NCBI GenBank assembly: GCA_023436225.1 | Contig: JAEZKA010000096.1 | Location: 1 to 28,728 of the forward strand | Reading direction: 5' to 3' | Length of the DNA: 28,728 bases | Origin: Bacillota bacterium | GTDB lineage: Bacteria; Bacillota; Clostridia; Lachnospirales; Lachnospiraceae | Shown here: positions 15,030 to 22,942 of the stretch, in pieces | Position numbering within the stretch: the stretch's first letter is position 1 | Layout of the letters: every line of letters begins with the position of its first letter | Notes under the pieces: model-generated | Told to the model about the DNA's origin: nothing | What the model saw: the letters and a program-made list of their open reading frames with translations, nothing else | The model's database searches: none | Program-made: the position numbers and the translations under genes

Positions 15030-16196
15030 ATGATAATGAAGAAGAAATTATTGTATTTAGTTATGAGCGTTAGCATCATGGTGCTGGCATGGGGATGTGG
15101 CAAGAAGGATGCAGTTGACGAGTCAGGATCGGCAGCGGAAGGGACAGTAACCGTGGCTCCGGCAGATACAGATGCCGAAGGAGCAGAAGATACTAATGCA
15201 GATGCTCCTGTAGCAGAAGTTCCTGTGAAAGAGGCTTATGAAGTAAGTGAATATATTACCTTAGGAGAATACAAAGGACTTCCTGTTACCTATACAAAGT
15301 TAGAAGTAACCGATGCAGACGTTGATTCGGCTATTAAGGCAGATCTCGAAGGAAATGCGAAAGAAGAAGAAGTTACCGGTAGAGCAGTTCAGGAAGGTGA
15401 CACGGTTAATATTGATTATGAAGGTCTTAAGGACGGTGTTGCTTTTGAAGGCGGCACAGCTCAGGGTGCTGATTTAAGTATTGGTTCCAACAGCTTTATC
15501 GAGGGCTTTGAGGAAGGATTGATCGGAGCAAAGGTTGGTGATGAATTATCACTGGATCTGACCTTCCCGGAAAATTACAGCAACTCACCAGAATTAGCAG
15601 GACAAGCGGTAGTATTCAAAGTAAAGGTGAATTCCATTAAGGTTACCGTAGTTCCTGAATTAACAGAAGCTTATGTAAAGGACAATACCGATTATGAGAG
15701 TATTGCTGCATACAAGGAAGGTACCCGTGCGGAACTTGTCAAGGCGAACGAAGAAACGATGAAGAATGAGAAGATTAGGAACTTAATCACAACTATCGTT
15801 GACAGTTCAACCATCTCATCTTATCCTCAGTCTGTAGTTGATTATTATGCATATGAGATGGAAAGCTACTATCAGCAGTATGCATCGATGTTCGGTTATG
15901 AACTGTTAGATTTCCTTGCAGCCAATGGAATGACTGAAGAAAAATATACAGAAGAGAAGAAGTCCTATGCAGAAGATAGAACAGCTCAGGAATTAGTGCT
16001 TAATGCAATTATTAAGGCTGAGAATATGCAGATTACCGATGAGGAATACAAGGCTGGTGTAGCTAGCTATGTTGAAGAGTATGGTTATGCATCAGAGGAA
16101 GAATTCCTCCAGTATGCAACTGAGGAGCAGATTAAAGAAAGTTTAATCTGGGAGAAGGCAGTTAACTTCATTTTAGAGAAGTCAGTAGCAGCATAA
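15030..16196 (+). CDS. Trigger-factor-like FKBP peptidyl-prolyl isomerase lipoprotein
   Basis: Secreted, lipid-anchored folding factor. The N-terminus is a type II signal peptide: KKKLLYLVMSVSIMVLAWGC, with the lipid-modified Cys at residue 23 and an unusual Trp at -2. An acidic Ala/Glu/Asp linker follows to about residue 65. Then comes a trigger-factor-type FKBP domain: VQEGDTVNIDYEGL, FEGGTAQGADLSIGS, FIEGFEEGLIGAKVGDE, LTFPENY. The C-terminal half resembles the helical chaperone arms of trigger factor. Its 388 residues include no ribosome-binding domain, so it should act outside the membrane, perhaps like PrsA. The start could be 15030 or the ATG at 15036; AAAAGGAAAGGA serves both. Confidence 0.9.
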   Translation: MIMKKKLLYLVMSVSIMVLAWGCGKKDAVDESGSAAEGTVTVAPADTDAEGAEDTNADAPVAEVPVKEAYEVSEYITLGEYKGLPVTYTKLEVTDADVDSAIKADLEGNAKEEEVTGRAVQEGDTVNIDYEGLKDGVAFEGGTAQGADLSIGSNSFIEGFEEGLIGAKVGDELSLDLTFPENYSNSPELAGQAVVFKVKVNSIKVTVVPELTEAYVKDNTDYESIAAYKEGTRAELVKANEETMKNEKIRNLITTIVDSSTISSYPQSVVDYYAYEMESYYQQYASMFGYELLDFLAANGMTEEKYTEEKKSYAEDRTAQELVLNAIIKAENMQITDEEYKAGVASYVEEYGYASEEEFLQYATEEQIKESLIWEKAVNFILEKSVAA

Positions 16197-16234
16197 TCTA
16201 TAAATCATAAATGTAACTAATTGAATAACATGAT

Positions 16235-16311
16235 AAGGGGCTGTCGCAAAAAGTATAACCAAAGGAAGTAAGATGTGCTTCCAAGGCTAATTCATTATGT
16301 GACAGCCCCTT
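16235..16311 (+). terminator. GGGGCTGTC-type hairpin after the lipoprotein gene
   Basis: AAGGGGCTGTCGCA (16235-16248) pairs with TGTGACAGCCCCTT (16298-16311), with one G.U and a 49-base loop. There is no strong T run after it, so it may be a weak terminator or a mobile palindrome. A related hairpin occurs at 24015-24061. Confidence 0.6.
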
Positions 16312-16329
16312 CAGTAGAAAGCAGATTAT

Positions 16330-18549
16330 ATGATAAGAGATTTTTTACCGATCAGTATCAATGACATGGAACGAAGAGGTTGGGACCAGTGTGACTTTGT
16401 ATATGTGACAGGAGATGCCTATGTGGATCATCCTTCCTTTGGCCCGGCGATTATCAGCAGAGTGTTGGAGAGCTATGGTTATAAAGTTGGCATCATAGCT
16501 CAGCCGGACTGGAGGGATACCGAGAGCATAACACTACTTGGACAGCCTAGACTAGGGTTTCTGGTCAGTGGTGGCAATATGGATTCCATGGTAAATCACT
16601 ATTCGGTTGCGAAGAAAAGAAGACAGACCGATGCATATTCTCCCGGTGGAGAGATGGGTAAAAGGCCTGATCATGCAACAATTGTGTACTGCAATCTGAT
16701 TCGGAAGAAGTATAGAAACATACCGATTATAATCGGTGGTATAGAAGCTAGTCTAAGAAGACTTGCTCATTATGATTACTGGAGCAATAAAGTGAAGCGT
16801 TCCATCTTACTGGATTCACAGGCTGATATTCTATCCTATGGTATGGGCGAGCATTCCATTGTTGAGATTGCGGAGGCATTAAATAGCGGAATTGAGATTA
16901 GGGATATTACCTTTATCAACGGTACCGTATATAAAGCAAAAAATCTAGAGTCAGTCTATGATGCTGTAATATTGCCAACCTATTCTGAGATTTTAGATAG
17001 TAAGAAGGAATTTGCAAAAAGCTTTCAGATCCAGTACACCAATACAGATCCATACTCGGGAAAACGTCTGGTCGAGCCATACAAGGATAATGAGTATGTG
17101 GTTCAGAATCCTCCTTCGAAGCCTCTAACCCAGGCTGAGATGGACCGTGTCTATTCGCTGCCATATATGAGGGATTATCATCCCTCCTATCAGGAGGCAG
17201 GAGGGATACCGGCAATCTCGGAGGTGAAGTTCAGTCTTGTAAGTAATCGTGGGTGCTTTGGCGGCTGCAATTATTGTGCCCTAACCTTCCATCAGGGACG
17301 TATTCTACAGACAAGAAGTCATGAATCCATCGTTTCAGAGGCAGAGCAGCTGGTATGGGATAAGGACTTTAAAGGATATATTCATGATGTGGGTGGACCG
17401 ACAGCGAACTTTAGACATGTGGCCTGCGAAAAGCAGAATACAAAGGGAGCCTGTGTGAACAAGCAATGCTTATTCCCTACTCCATGTAAGAGCCTTAAGG
17501 TAGATCATAAGGATTATCTTAATCTATTACGAAAATTACGAAGTCTACCAAATGTCAAGAAGGTATTTATTCGTTCCGGTATTCGATTTGATTATCTGGT
17601 ATCAGATAATGATGATAAATTTCTGGAGGAGCTTTGTGAGCATCATGTCAGCGGACAGCTGAAGGTGGCACCGGAGCATATCAGTGATAGTGTTTTATCC
17701 TTGATGGGTAAGCCTGAGAATGCGGTATATGAGAAGTTTCAAGAAAAATATAAGAAGACGAACCAGAAGCTAGGGAAAAATCAGTTTATCGTTCCTTACC
17801 TGATCTCCTCTCATCCTGGTTCTACTCTAAAGGAAGCTGTAGAGCTGGCGGAATATCTGAGAGATCTTGGTTATATGCCGGAGCAGGTACAAGACTTCTA
17901 TCCAACTCCATCCACTATCTCAACCTGTATGTATTATACCGGTCTGGATCCTAGGACTTTGAAGGAGGTGTATGTTCCAAAGACACCTCATGAGAAGGCT
18001 ATGCAGCGGGCCTTGATCCAGTATCGTAACCCTAAGAATTACGAATTGGTAGTTGAAGCATTAAAGAAGGCAGATCGTATGGATCTGATCGGATTCGATA
18101 AGAAGTGCTTAGTGCGTCCAAGACAATTCGCCAAGGAAAGAGAGTGGGTCGCCAGAGAAAAGAAAGAACAGGGAAAAGGGAATTCACAGAACGCAGGTAG
18201 AATACAAGGCTCAGGGAAATATCAGAGCGTAAGTAAACCACATGGAACAGGTAATTCTCTGGGTAAAGGTAAGCCACTTGGTACAGGCAAAGCAGGTAAA
18301 CCGCAGGAAGCAGGCCAATATCAGCATGCCGGTAAATCACAGGGTGTGGGGAAAGCTCAAAGCTCAGGTTACTCAGGTAAAGGAAAGAGCAAAGAGGGCT
18401 ATGCAGGAACCAGGAGTAGTAAGGTGGAAAGACCGGATAACTTCCATAAGTCAAAAGCATCACAGACTTTTGCTTCCCACAGCCATAGCACGAGTAGCAG
18501 TAGGCAAAAACCGATAAGCAATAAGCAAAAAAAGCGAAGCGGAAGATAG
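16330..18549 (+). CDS. YgiQ-family radical SAM protein with basic repeat tail
   Basis: UPF0313/YgiQ radical SAM protein; the reaction is unknown. Its 739 residues include the N-terminal domain (FLPISINDMERRGWDQCDFVYVTGD, in part MERRGWDQCDFVYVTGD), HPSFG, the GGIEASLRRLAHYDYW block, and the [4Fe-4S]/SAM motif CFGGCNYC with Cys309, Cys313 and Cys316. Further Cys (ACVNKQCLFPTPC) may bind a second cluster. The C-terminal 127 or so residues are low complexity: Gly, Lys, Gln and Ser repeats of the GKxxG kind, strongly basic, not part of the core family. The ribosome binding site is weak (AGAAAGCAG). It starts 18 bases after the hairpin above and ends before a clear terminator. Confidence 0.92.
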   Translation: MIRDFLPISINDMERRGWDQCDFVYVTGDAYVDHPSFGPAIISRVLESYGYKVGIIAQPDWRDTESITLLGQPRLGFLVSGGNMDSMVNHYSVAKKRRQTDAYSPGGEMGKRPDHATIVYCNLIRKKYRNIPIIIGGIEASLRRLAHYDYWSNKVKRSILLDSQADILSYGMGEHSIVEIAEALNSGIEIRDITFINGTVYKAKNLESVYDAVILPTYSEILDSKKEFAKSFQIQYTNTDPYSGKRLVEPYKDNEYVVQNPPSKPLTQAEMDRVYSLPYMRDYHPSYQEAGGIPAISEVKFSLVSNRGCFGGCNYCALTFHQGRILQTRSHESIVSEAEQLVWDKDFKGYIHDVGGPTANFRHVACEKQNTKGACVNKQCLFPTPCKSLKVDHKDYLNLLRKLRSLPNVKKVFIRSGIRFDYLVSDNDDKFLEELCEHHVSGQLKVAPEHISDSVLSLMGKPENAVYEKFQEKYKKTNQKLGKNQFIVPYLISSHPGSTLKEAVELAEYLRDLGYMPEQVQDFYPTPSTISTCMYYTGLDPRTLKEVYVPKTPHEKAMQRALIQYRNPKNYELVVEALKKADRMDLIGFDKKCLVRPRQFAKEREWVAREKKEQGKGNSQNAGRIQGSGKYQSVSKPHGTGNSLGKGKPLGTGKAGKPQEAGQYQHAGKSQGVGKAQSSGYSGKGKSKEGYAGTRSSKVERPDNFHKSKASQTFASHSHSTSSSRQKPISNKQKKRSGR

Positions 18550-18663
18550 GCAATGAGGATAAGCAATAAAGCCCAATCTGGAGGAAAGCCTTGACATTAG
18601 GCTTATTCAATGATATACTACGCAAAGTATCTGTTTCATAATAAATTTTATTTTAAGATGAAT

Positions 18664-18697
18664 CAGCTCTTGGTCCATAAGACTAAGAGCTGTTTTT
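18664..18697 (+). terminator. Intrinsic terminator of the YgiQ-family gene
   Basis: CAGCTCTTGGTC (18664-18675) pairs with GACTAAGAGCTG (18681-18692), one G.U, loop of five, followed by TTTTT. The rest of the 378-base gap (18698-18927) is the probable long 5' leader of the helicase gene. I see no convincing promoter or riboswitch in it. Confidence 0.9.
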
Positions 18698-18927
18698 ACG
18701 GGTGTTTGAAGAATATTTTGATATAGAAGTGTTAGAAATGATGAAAAAGTATCATAATCATTTTGGAAGAAGCATTTTTCACATTAATGTTGATAATGCA
18801 TAAGTTGCGACATTGGATTATAAGTGTATGAATATTACTTTGGACAGGACCGGAGAGCGAAGGTCAGACAGGCAGGACGGTCAGTGGGAAATATATGAGA
18901 TAAGAGATACAAAGAAAGGGAAATTGA

Positions 18928-20520
18928 ATGGAAACAACAAAATTTGACTTATTAGAATTAAACCCCAATATTCTTCGTGCAGTAGAGGAGATGGGTTTCG
19001 AAGAGATGTCACCCATACAGGCAAAAGCCATCCCGGTTCTGTTAGAGGGTAAGGATGTAATTGGGCAGGCACAAACAGGAACAGGAAAGACTGCTGCTTT
19101 TGGTATCCCCTTATTACAGAGAGTAAATCCGAAAGAACGACATCTTCAGGCAGTTGTATTGTGTCCAACGAGAGAATTAGCAATACAGGTGGCAGAGGAG
19201 ATACGTAAACTTGCAAACTTTATGCACGGCATTAAAATTCTTCCAGTATATGGTGGACAGGAGATTGCAAAGCAGATTCGTTCTCTGAAATCAGGAGTTC
19301 AGATCATCATCGGAACTCCTGGTCGTGTTATGGACCATATGAGAAGAAAGACTGTAAAATTTGATACGGTTAACACAATAATTCTGGATGAAGCAGATGA
19401 AATGCTTAACATGGGCTTCCGTGAGGATATCGAGACAATTCTAAGCGAGATACCAGAGGAGAGGCAGACCGTTCTTTTCTCTGCAACCATGCCTGGTCCT
19501 ATCCAGGAAATTGCAAGAACCTATCAGAAGAATGCCGAGACAATCCGTGTAGTGAAGCGTGAGCTGACCGTTCCTAAGATTGAACAGTATTATTATGAAG
19601 TGACTCAGAGAAATAAGGAAGATGTATTGTCTAGACTTCTTGATATGTATAACCCCAAGCTGTCCTTGGTTTTCTGTAATACCAAGAAGCAGGTGGATGA
19701 GCTTACCTCTGCATTACAGGGAAGAGGATACTTTGCGGAAGGACTTCACGGTGATTTAAAGCAACAACAGAGAGATCGTGTAATGCACAGCTTCCGTAAC
19801 GGAAAGACCGAGATACTGGTTGCGACCGACGTTGCGGCAAGAGGTATTGACGTAGATGATGTGGAAGCAGTATTTAATTACGATGTTCCTCAGGATGATG
19901 AGTACTATGTACACCGTATTGGCCGTACCGGACGTGCCGGCCGCGAGGGAAGAGCCTTTACTTTAGTTGTAGGAAGAGAAATCTACAAGCTAAAGGATAT
20001 CATGAGATATTGCAATACGAAGATCAAAGCGCAGCCTATCCCGTCATTGAATGATGTGACAGCGGTGAAGGCGGATAAAATCCTTGAAAAACTAGTAAAT
20101 ACAATACAGAATGAAGATCTTACAAAATATATTGCTATGATTGAAGAACGATTAAACGAGGGGGACTTTACCTCTTTAGATTTAGCTGGCGCATTCCTTA
20201 AAATTAGTATGGGTGAAGATATAGCTAAGGCTGAGGATGTAAGAAATTCCGAGGACTTTGGAGATACCGGTGCTGAAGTTGGAATGGTAAGACTATTTAT
20301 CAATCTTGGCAAGAAGCAGAATGTTAAGCCCGGAGATATCCTTGGAGCGATTGCAGGAGAGACTGGAATGCCTGGTAAATTAATCGGTTCCATTGATATG
20401 TACGATAAGTATACCTTTGTTGAGGTGCCTAGAGAATATGCATCGGATGTGATTCAGGTAATGAAATCAGCTAAGATCAAAGGTAAGAGCATAAATATTG
20501 AGCCTGCTAACCGTAAATAG
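18928..20520 (+). CDS. DEAD-box ATP-dependent RNA helicase with DbpA-type C-terminal domain
   Basis: RNA helicase for ribosome assembly or mRNA turnover, DeaD/CshA-like; cytosolic, 530 residues. All DEAD-box motifs are present in order: Q motif (MSPIQAKAIP), AQTGTGKT, PTRELA, GTPGR, DEAD, SAT, then in the second RecA domain LVFCNTKK, VATDVAARGIDV and HRIGRTGRAGREG. Residues from about 445 (VRLFINLGKKQNVKPGDILGA onward, first part VRLFINLGKKQNVKPGDI) form the DbpA RNA-binding domain, ending in GKSINIEPANRK. That domain targets 23S rRNA in DbpA itself. The ATG has AAAGGG about eight bases upstream. It appears to be a single-gene unit with a long leader. Confidence 0.95.
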   Translation: METTKFDLLELNPNILRAVEEMGFEEMSPIQAKAIPVLLEGKDVIGQAQTGTGKTAAFGIPLLQRVNPKERHLQAVVLCPTRELAIQVAEEIRKLANFMHGIKILPVYGGQEIAKQIRSLKSGVQIIIGTPGRVMDHMRRKTVKFDTVNTIILDEADEMLNMGFREDIETILSEIPEERQTVLFSATMPGPIQEIARTYQKNAETIRVVKRELTVPKIEQYYYEVTQRNKEDVLSRLLDMYNPKLSLVFCNTKKQVDELTSALQGRGYFAEGLHGDLKQQQRDRVMHSFRNGKTEILVATDVAARGIDVDDVEAVFNYDVPQDDEYYVHRIGRTGRAGREGRAFTLVVGREIYKLKDIMRYCNTKIKAQPIPSLNDVTAVKADKILEKLVNTIQNEDLTKYIAMIEERLNEGDFTSLDLAGAFLKISMGEDIAKAEDVRNSEDFGDTGAEVGMVRLFINLGKKQNVKPGDILGAIAGETGMPGKLIGSIDMYDKYTFVEVPREYASDVIQVMKSAKIKGKSINIEPANRK

Positions 20521-20579
20521 TGTGAGGCTTGAAAACATATTCGCCCTCCAAGCATATACCTGCGTATTCAAAGTGTATA

Positions 20580-20615
20580 GGACACACTTGGTGTAAAGGA
20601 CATACTTGGTACAAA
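20580..20615 (+). repeat. Two tandem 18-bp repeats upstream of perR
   Basis: GGACACACTTGGTGTAAA (20580-20597) is followed directly by GGACATACTTGGTACAAA (20598-20615), with 15 of 18 bases the same. It lies about 40 bases before the -35 of perR. It could be a binding site or a chance duplication. Confidence 0.6.
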
Positions 20616-20655
20616 CGAAATCAAAGGCTGGTATACTAAGTTGGATTGAATTTTC

Positions 20656-20701
20656 TTGACGAGGTAACGATAAGCGTCTATAATAATAATTACTATTATT
20701 G
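20656..20701 (+). promoter_or_regulatory. perR promoter with PerR/Fur-type operator
   Basis: TTGACG (20656-20661), 17-base spacer, perfect TATAAT (20679-20684). Directly after it lies AATTACTATTATTG (20688-20701), within an AT-rich near-palindrome like known Per boxes, covering the start site near 20691. The same 14 bases recur in front of rubrerythrin, so autoregulation is likely. Confidence 0.78.
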
Positions 20702-20718
20702 ATAGGAGTGCATTTATT

Positions 20719-21111
20719 ATGACAGTGAATAAGTACAGTAGACAACGGGAGGCTATCAAGGAATTCCTGGCACATACAAAAGAACATCCAACCGCTGATA
20801 CCGTCTATATGCACATCAGGGAGACATATCCTAATATCAGCTTAGGTACAGTGTATCGCAATCTGAACTTGCTCGCCGAACAAGGCGAGATTATTAAGAT
20901 CAATTGCCAGGATGGCAGTGACCGTTTTGATGGCAACTCAAAACCACATTACCATTTTCTGTGTAAAGGTTGTGGTAGAGTAATGGATGTTGAGATGGAA
21001 TCGATTGATCATATTATAAAGATCGCTGGTGCCGGCTTTGGTGGCATGGTGGAAGGACATGTAACCTACTTCTATGGATTATGTCCGGAATGCAATCAAT
21101 CACAAGGTTAG
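20719..21111 (+). CDS. perR: Peroxide-sensing Fur-family repressor, PerR type
   Basis: Metal-dependent repressor of peroxide defence genes; cytosolic, 130 residues. It has an N-terminal winged helix (HPTADTVYMHIR, SLGTVYRNLNLL) and a C-terminal dimerisation domain. All five ligands of the Bacillus PerR regulatory metal site are conserved by position: His23, Asp71 (in RFD, where Fur proteins have Glu), His77, His79 and Asp90. The structural zinc site is CKGC (82/85) and CPEC (122/125). That supports PerR over Fur or Zur. The start has TAGGAG eight bases upstream. A Per-box-like operator overlaps its own start site, and the same core precedes the rubrerythrin gene downstream. Confidence 0.9.
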   Translation: MTVNKYSRQREAIKEFLAHTKEHPTADTVYMHIRETYPNISLGTVYRNLNLLAEQGEIIKINCQDGSDRFDGNSKPHYHFLCKGCGRVMDVEMESIDHIIKIAGAGFGGMVEGHVTYFYGLCPECNQSQG

Positions 21112-21156
21112 GAAGGCGTCTTAGATTTATCATAATATAACTATTTGTAAGACAGG

Positions 21157-21212
21157 AAGGGTTATAAGCTGCTCGTAATAACGAGCGACTCATAGCCCTT
21201 AGTTTATTTTTT
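21157..21212 (+). terminator. Terminator of perR
   Basis: AAGGGTTAT (21157-21165) pairs with ATAGCCCTT (21192-21200), with an inner GCTCGT/ACGAGC stem around an AATA loop. A T-rich tail (AGTTTATTTTTT) follows. It separates perR from rubrerythrin, so each has its own transcript. Confidence 0.85.
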
Positions 21213-21232
21213 AGCAATATTTATAAATGGTA

Positions 21233-21293
21233 TTGACAAATATTTAATCAAGTAGTAATATAATTATATCAGTAACAATTACTATTATTGTTA
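21233..21293 (+). promoter_or_regulatory. Rubrerythrin promoter with PerR-type operator
   Basis: Perfect TTGACA (21233-21238), 17-base spacer, TAATAT (21256-21261). The operator core AATTACTATTATTG (21277-21290) sits inside the inverted repeat TAACAAT (21273-21279) / ATTGTTA (21287-21293). Its distance from the -10 is close to that in the perR promoter. Confidence 0.78.
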
Positions 21294-21341
21294 TTTAATT
21301 ACAAAAACACTATATTATAACAGTAAAAGGAGATATTCGTC

Positions 21342-21884
21342 ATGAAGAAGTTTGTTTGCCAAGTATGTGGCTACGTTCACGAGGGTGATAGCGCACCGGA
21401 GGCATGTCCTATTTGTAAGGCATCAAAGGAGAAATTCACTGAGAAATCCGCTGATATGTTTTGGGCTGACGAGCACGTTGTTGGTGTAGCTAAGGGTGTT
21501 AGCGAAGATATCTTAAAGGATCTTAGAGATAATTACATGGGAGAATGCACCGAGGTTGGTATGTATCTTGCAATGGCAAGAGTGGCACATAGAGAAGGCT
21601 ATCCAGAGATCGGAATGTATTATGAAAAGGCAGCTTGGGAAGAGGCAGAGCATGCGGCAAAGTTCGCAGAGCTTCTTGGCGAGGTAGTTACTGATAGCAC
21701 AAAGAAGAATCTTCAAATGAGAGTTGATGCGGAGAATGGTGCATGTATGGGCAAGAAGGATCTTGCAGTACGTGCAAAGGCAGCAAACCTAGATGCAATT
21801 CATGATACCGTTCATGAGATGGCTAAGGACGAAGCTAGACACGGAAAAGCGTTCGAAGGATTACTAAAAAGATACTTCGCGTAG
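21342..21884 (+). CDS. Reverse rubrerythrin (N-terminal rubredoxin, C-terminal diiron domain)
   Basis: Peroxide and oxygen reductase of anaerobes, fed by electrons from NADH through a rubredoxin reductase; cytosolic, 180 residues. The domain order is reversed relative to classical rubrerythrin. The rubredoxin-type Fe site comes first (Cys6, Cys9, Cys22, Cys25 in FVCQVCG and CPIC). The ferritin-like four-helix domain follows with the diiron ligands in GECTE, WEEAEH, DAENG and KDEARH. Such proteins are PerR-controlled in Clostridium acetobutylicum, and the operator in front fits. AAAGGAG lies ahead of the ATG. The last eight codons and stop recur twice just downstream. The electron partner is not in this window. 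Confidence 0.95.
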   Translation: MKKFVCQVCGYVHEGDSAPEACPICKASKEKFTEKSADMFWADEHVVGVAKGVSEDILKDLRDNYMGECTEVGMYLAMARVAHREGYPEIGMYYEKAAWEEAEHAAKFAELLGEVVTDSTKKNLQMRVDAENGACMGKKDLAVRAKAANLDAIHDTVHEMAKDEARHGKAFEGLLKRYFA

Positions 21885-21990
21885 ATACGAACGCTTTGGG
21901 CATCTCTAAGGATTACTAAAGAGATACTTCGCATAATAACCGAATACCTTTGGGCATCTCCAAGACTTATTAGAGAGATATTTCGATTAA
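21858..21990 (+). repeat. Tandem 52-54 bp repeat carrying the rubrerythrin C-terminus
   Basis: Three copies begin at 21858, 21910 and 21964. Copy 1 is the real gene end (GLLKRYFA, stop TAG). Copy 2 also reads GLLKRYFA then TAA, differing only at synonymous bases. Copy 3 reads DLLERYFD then TAA. The spacers share CTTTGGGCATCTC. Copies 2 and 3 have no start signal, so they are not translated as far as I can see. An inverted repeat (AAAGCGTTCG / CGAACGCTTT) also spans the true stop. Confidence 0.85.
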
Positions 21991-22117
21991 GATAGAATAA
22001 ATCATAGAACACATCACACAAGTTATTTCTATGTTGCGTGGCTTTATCTCGCACTAGTTGTTTTATGATACTACATATGTAAATAAAATAAATTGATGGT
22101 ATAAGGAGGATTTTAAT

Positions 22118-22531
22118 ATGCTAAAACGTTATACAAATTTATCATTTACCTATGCAGTGATTGGTCTAATATCAGGAGTTTTCTTTCGTGAGTTTACAAA
22201 ATTAAATAACTTTACAGGAAAAACAAGTTTATCCAGTATGCATACTCATTATTTAACTCTTGGAATGTTTTTCTTTCTAATTTTGTTATTACTTGAGAAA
22301 AACTTTGCTTTTTCTTCTCAAAAGCATGTGAATAAAGCAGTTATTATATATAATATCGGACTAAATATATCCAGTATCGGCTTTTTGATGAGAGGGCTTA
22401 CTGAGGTATGGGGAACGGAATTAAGTAAATCACTAGATGCATCTATTTCAGGAATTTCTGGTGTTGGTCATATGCTACTTGGTTTTAGTATGCTTTATTT
22501 ATTACTGAAGGTTAGAAAGAAAGTTGTATAA
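22118..22531 (+). CDS. DUF2871 four-TM membrane protein
   Basis: Small integral membrane protein of 137 residues with about four hydrophobic segments. The SSMHTHYLTLGMFFFLILLL region (MHTHYLTLG) and a second His-containing segment (GISGVGHMLLGFSMLYLL) match the DUF2871 family as I know it. The histidines in the membrane could bind a metal or haem, but this is unproven. The start has AAGGAGG about ten bases upstream. It is clearly more AT-rich than its neighbours, with AT-rich flanks, which hints at separate acquisition. Its position after rubrerythrin may be chance. No terminator lies between them except the repeat structures at 21846-21990. Confidence 0.75.
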   Translation: MLKRYTNLSFTYAVIGLISGVFFREFTKLNNFTGKTSLSSMHTHYLTLGMFFFLILLLLEKNFAFSSQKHVNKAVIIYNIGLNISSIGFLMRGLTEVWGTELSKSLDASISGISGVGHMLLGFSMLYLLLKVRKKVV

Positions 22532-22781
22532 AAGCTATATTGCTGTTTTATTTTAAGCATGAAGGCTTTGCTTTGCACTAAAGGTAATTATTAAAATTTT
22601 ATTAATGTAGCCATAGCTACAACATCGTCATTGAATGTTTGATATGATAATGTTAAACAGTATTACATAGTTTTTATTACATAGTTTTATTAATTCAATG
22701 ATTTGTTAAATTGCTTACATCTACGGTATATATAAACCCCTCATTTATATATACTTCCCCTTATATATTGTTCCCAGCATA

Positions 22782-22813
22782 GAAATACGCCCTGCTCCCA
22801 CAGGGCGTATTTC
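22782..22813 (+). terminator. Strong hairpin terminator downstream of the DUF2871 gene
   Basis: GAAATACGCCCTG (22782-22794) pairs perfectly with CAGGGCGTATTTC (22801-22813), 6-base loop. The stem itself ends in A/T runs, so it could work both ways. It sits 250 bases after the DUF2871 stop. The 410-base gap 22532-22942 otherwise holds AT-rich sequence with a short repeat of TTACATAGTTTT near 22665-22690, and the pdxA promoter. Confidence 0.8.
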
Positions 22814-22844
22814 ATTGGATTCTTAAGTGCCGATAGGTGACTGG

Positions 22845-22885
22845 TTGACAATACCGGATTTTCTATGATATATATCATGATATAT
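22845..22885 (+). promoter_or_regulatory. pdxA promoter with palindrome over the -10 region
   Basis: Perfect TTGACA (22845-22850), followed at 17-18 bases by an ATATAT/TATATA -10. A perfect 16-nt palindrome, ATATATCATGATATAT (22870-22885), starts in the -10 region, a typical place for a repressor site. Confidence 0.55.
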
Positions 22886-22942
22886 CACAGAGGACTGGAT
22901 AGGACCGTAATAGACTTATAGTAGTATGAAGGAGATGATTGT

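Noticed and set aside
18032..18625. Long minus-strand open frame opposite the YgiQ tail
   Set aside because: Antisense shadow of a low-complexity coding region; no start signal, and the sense frame is a clear gene.
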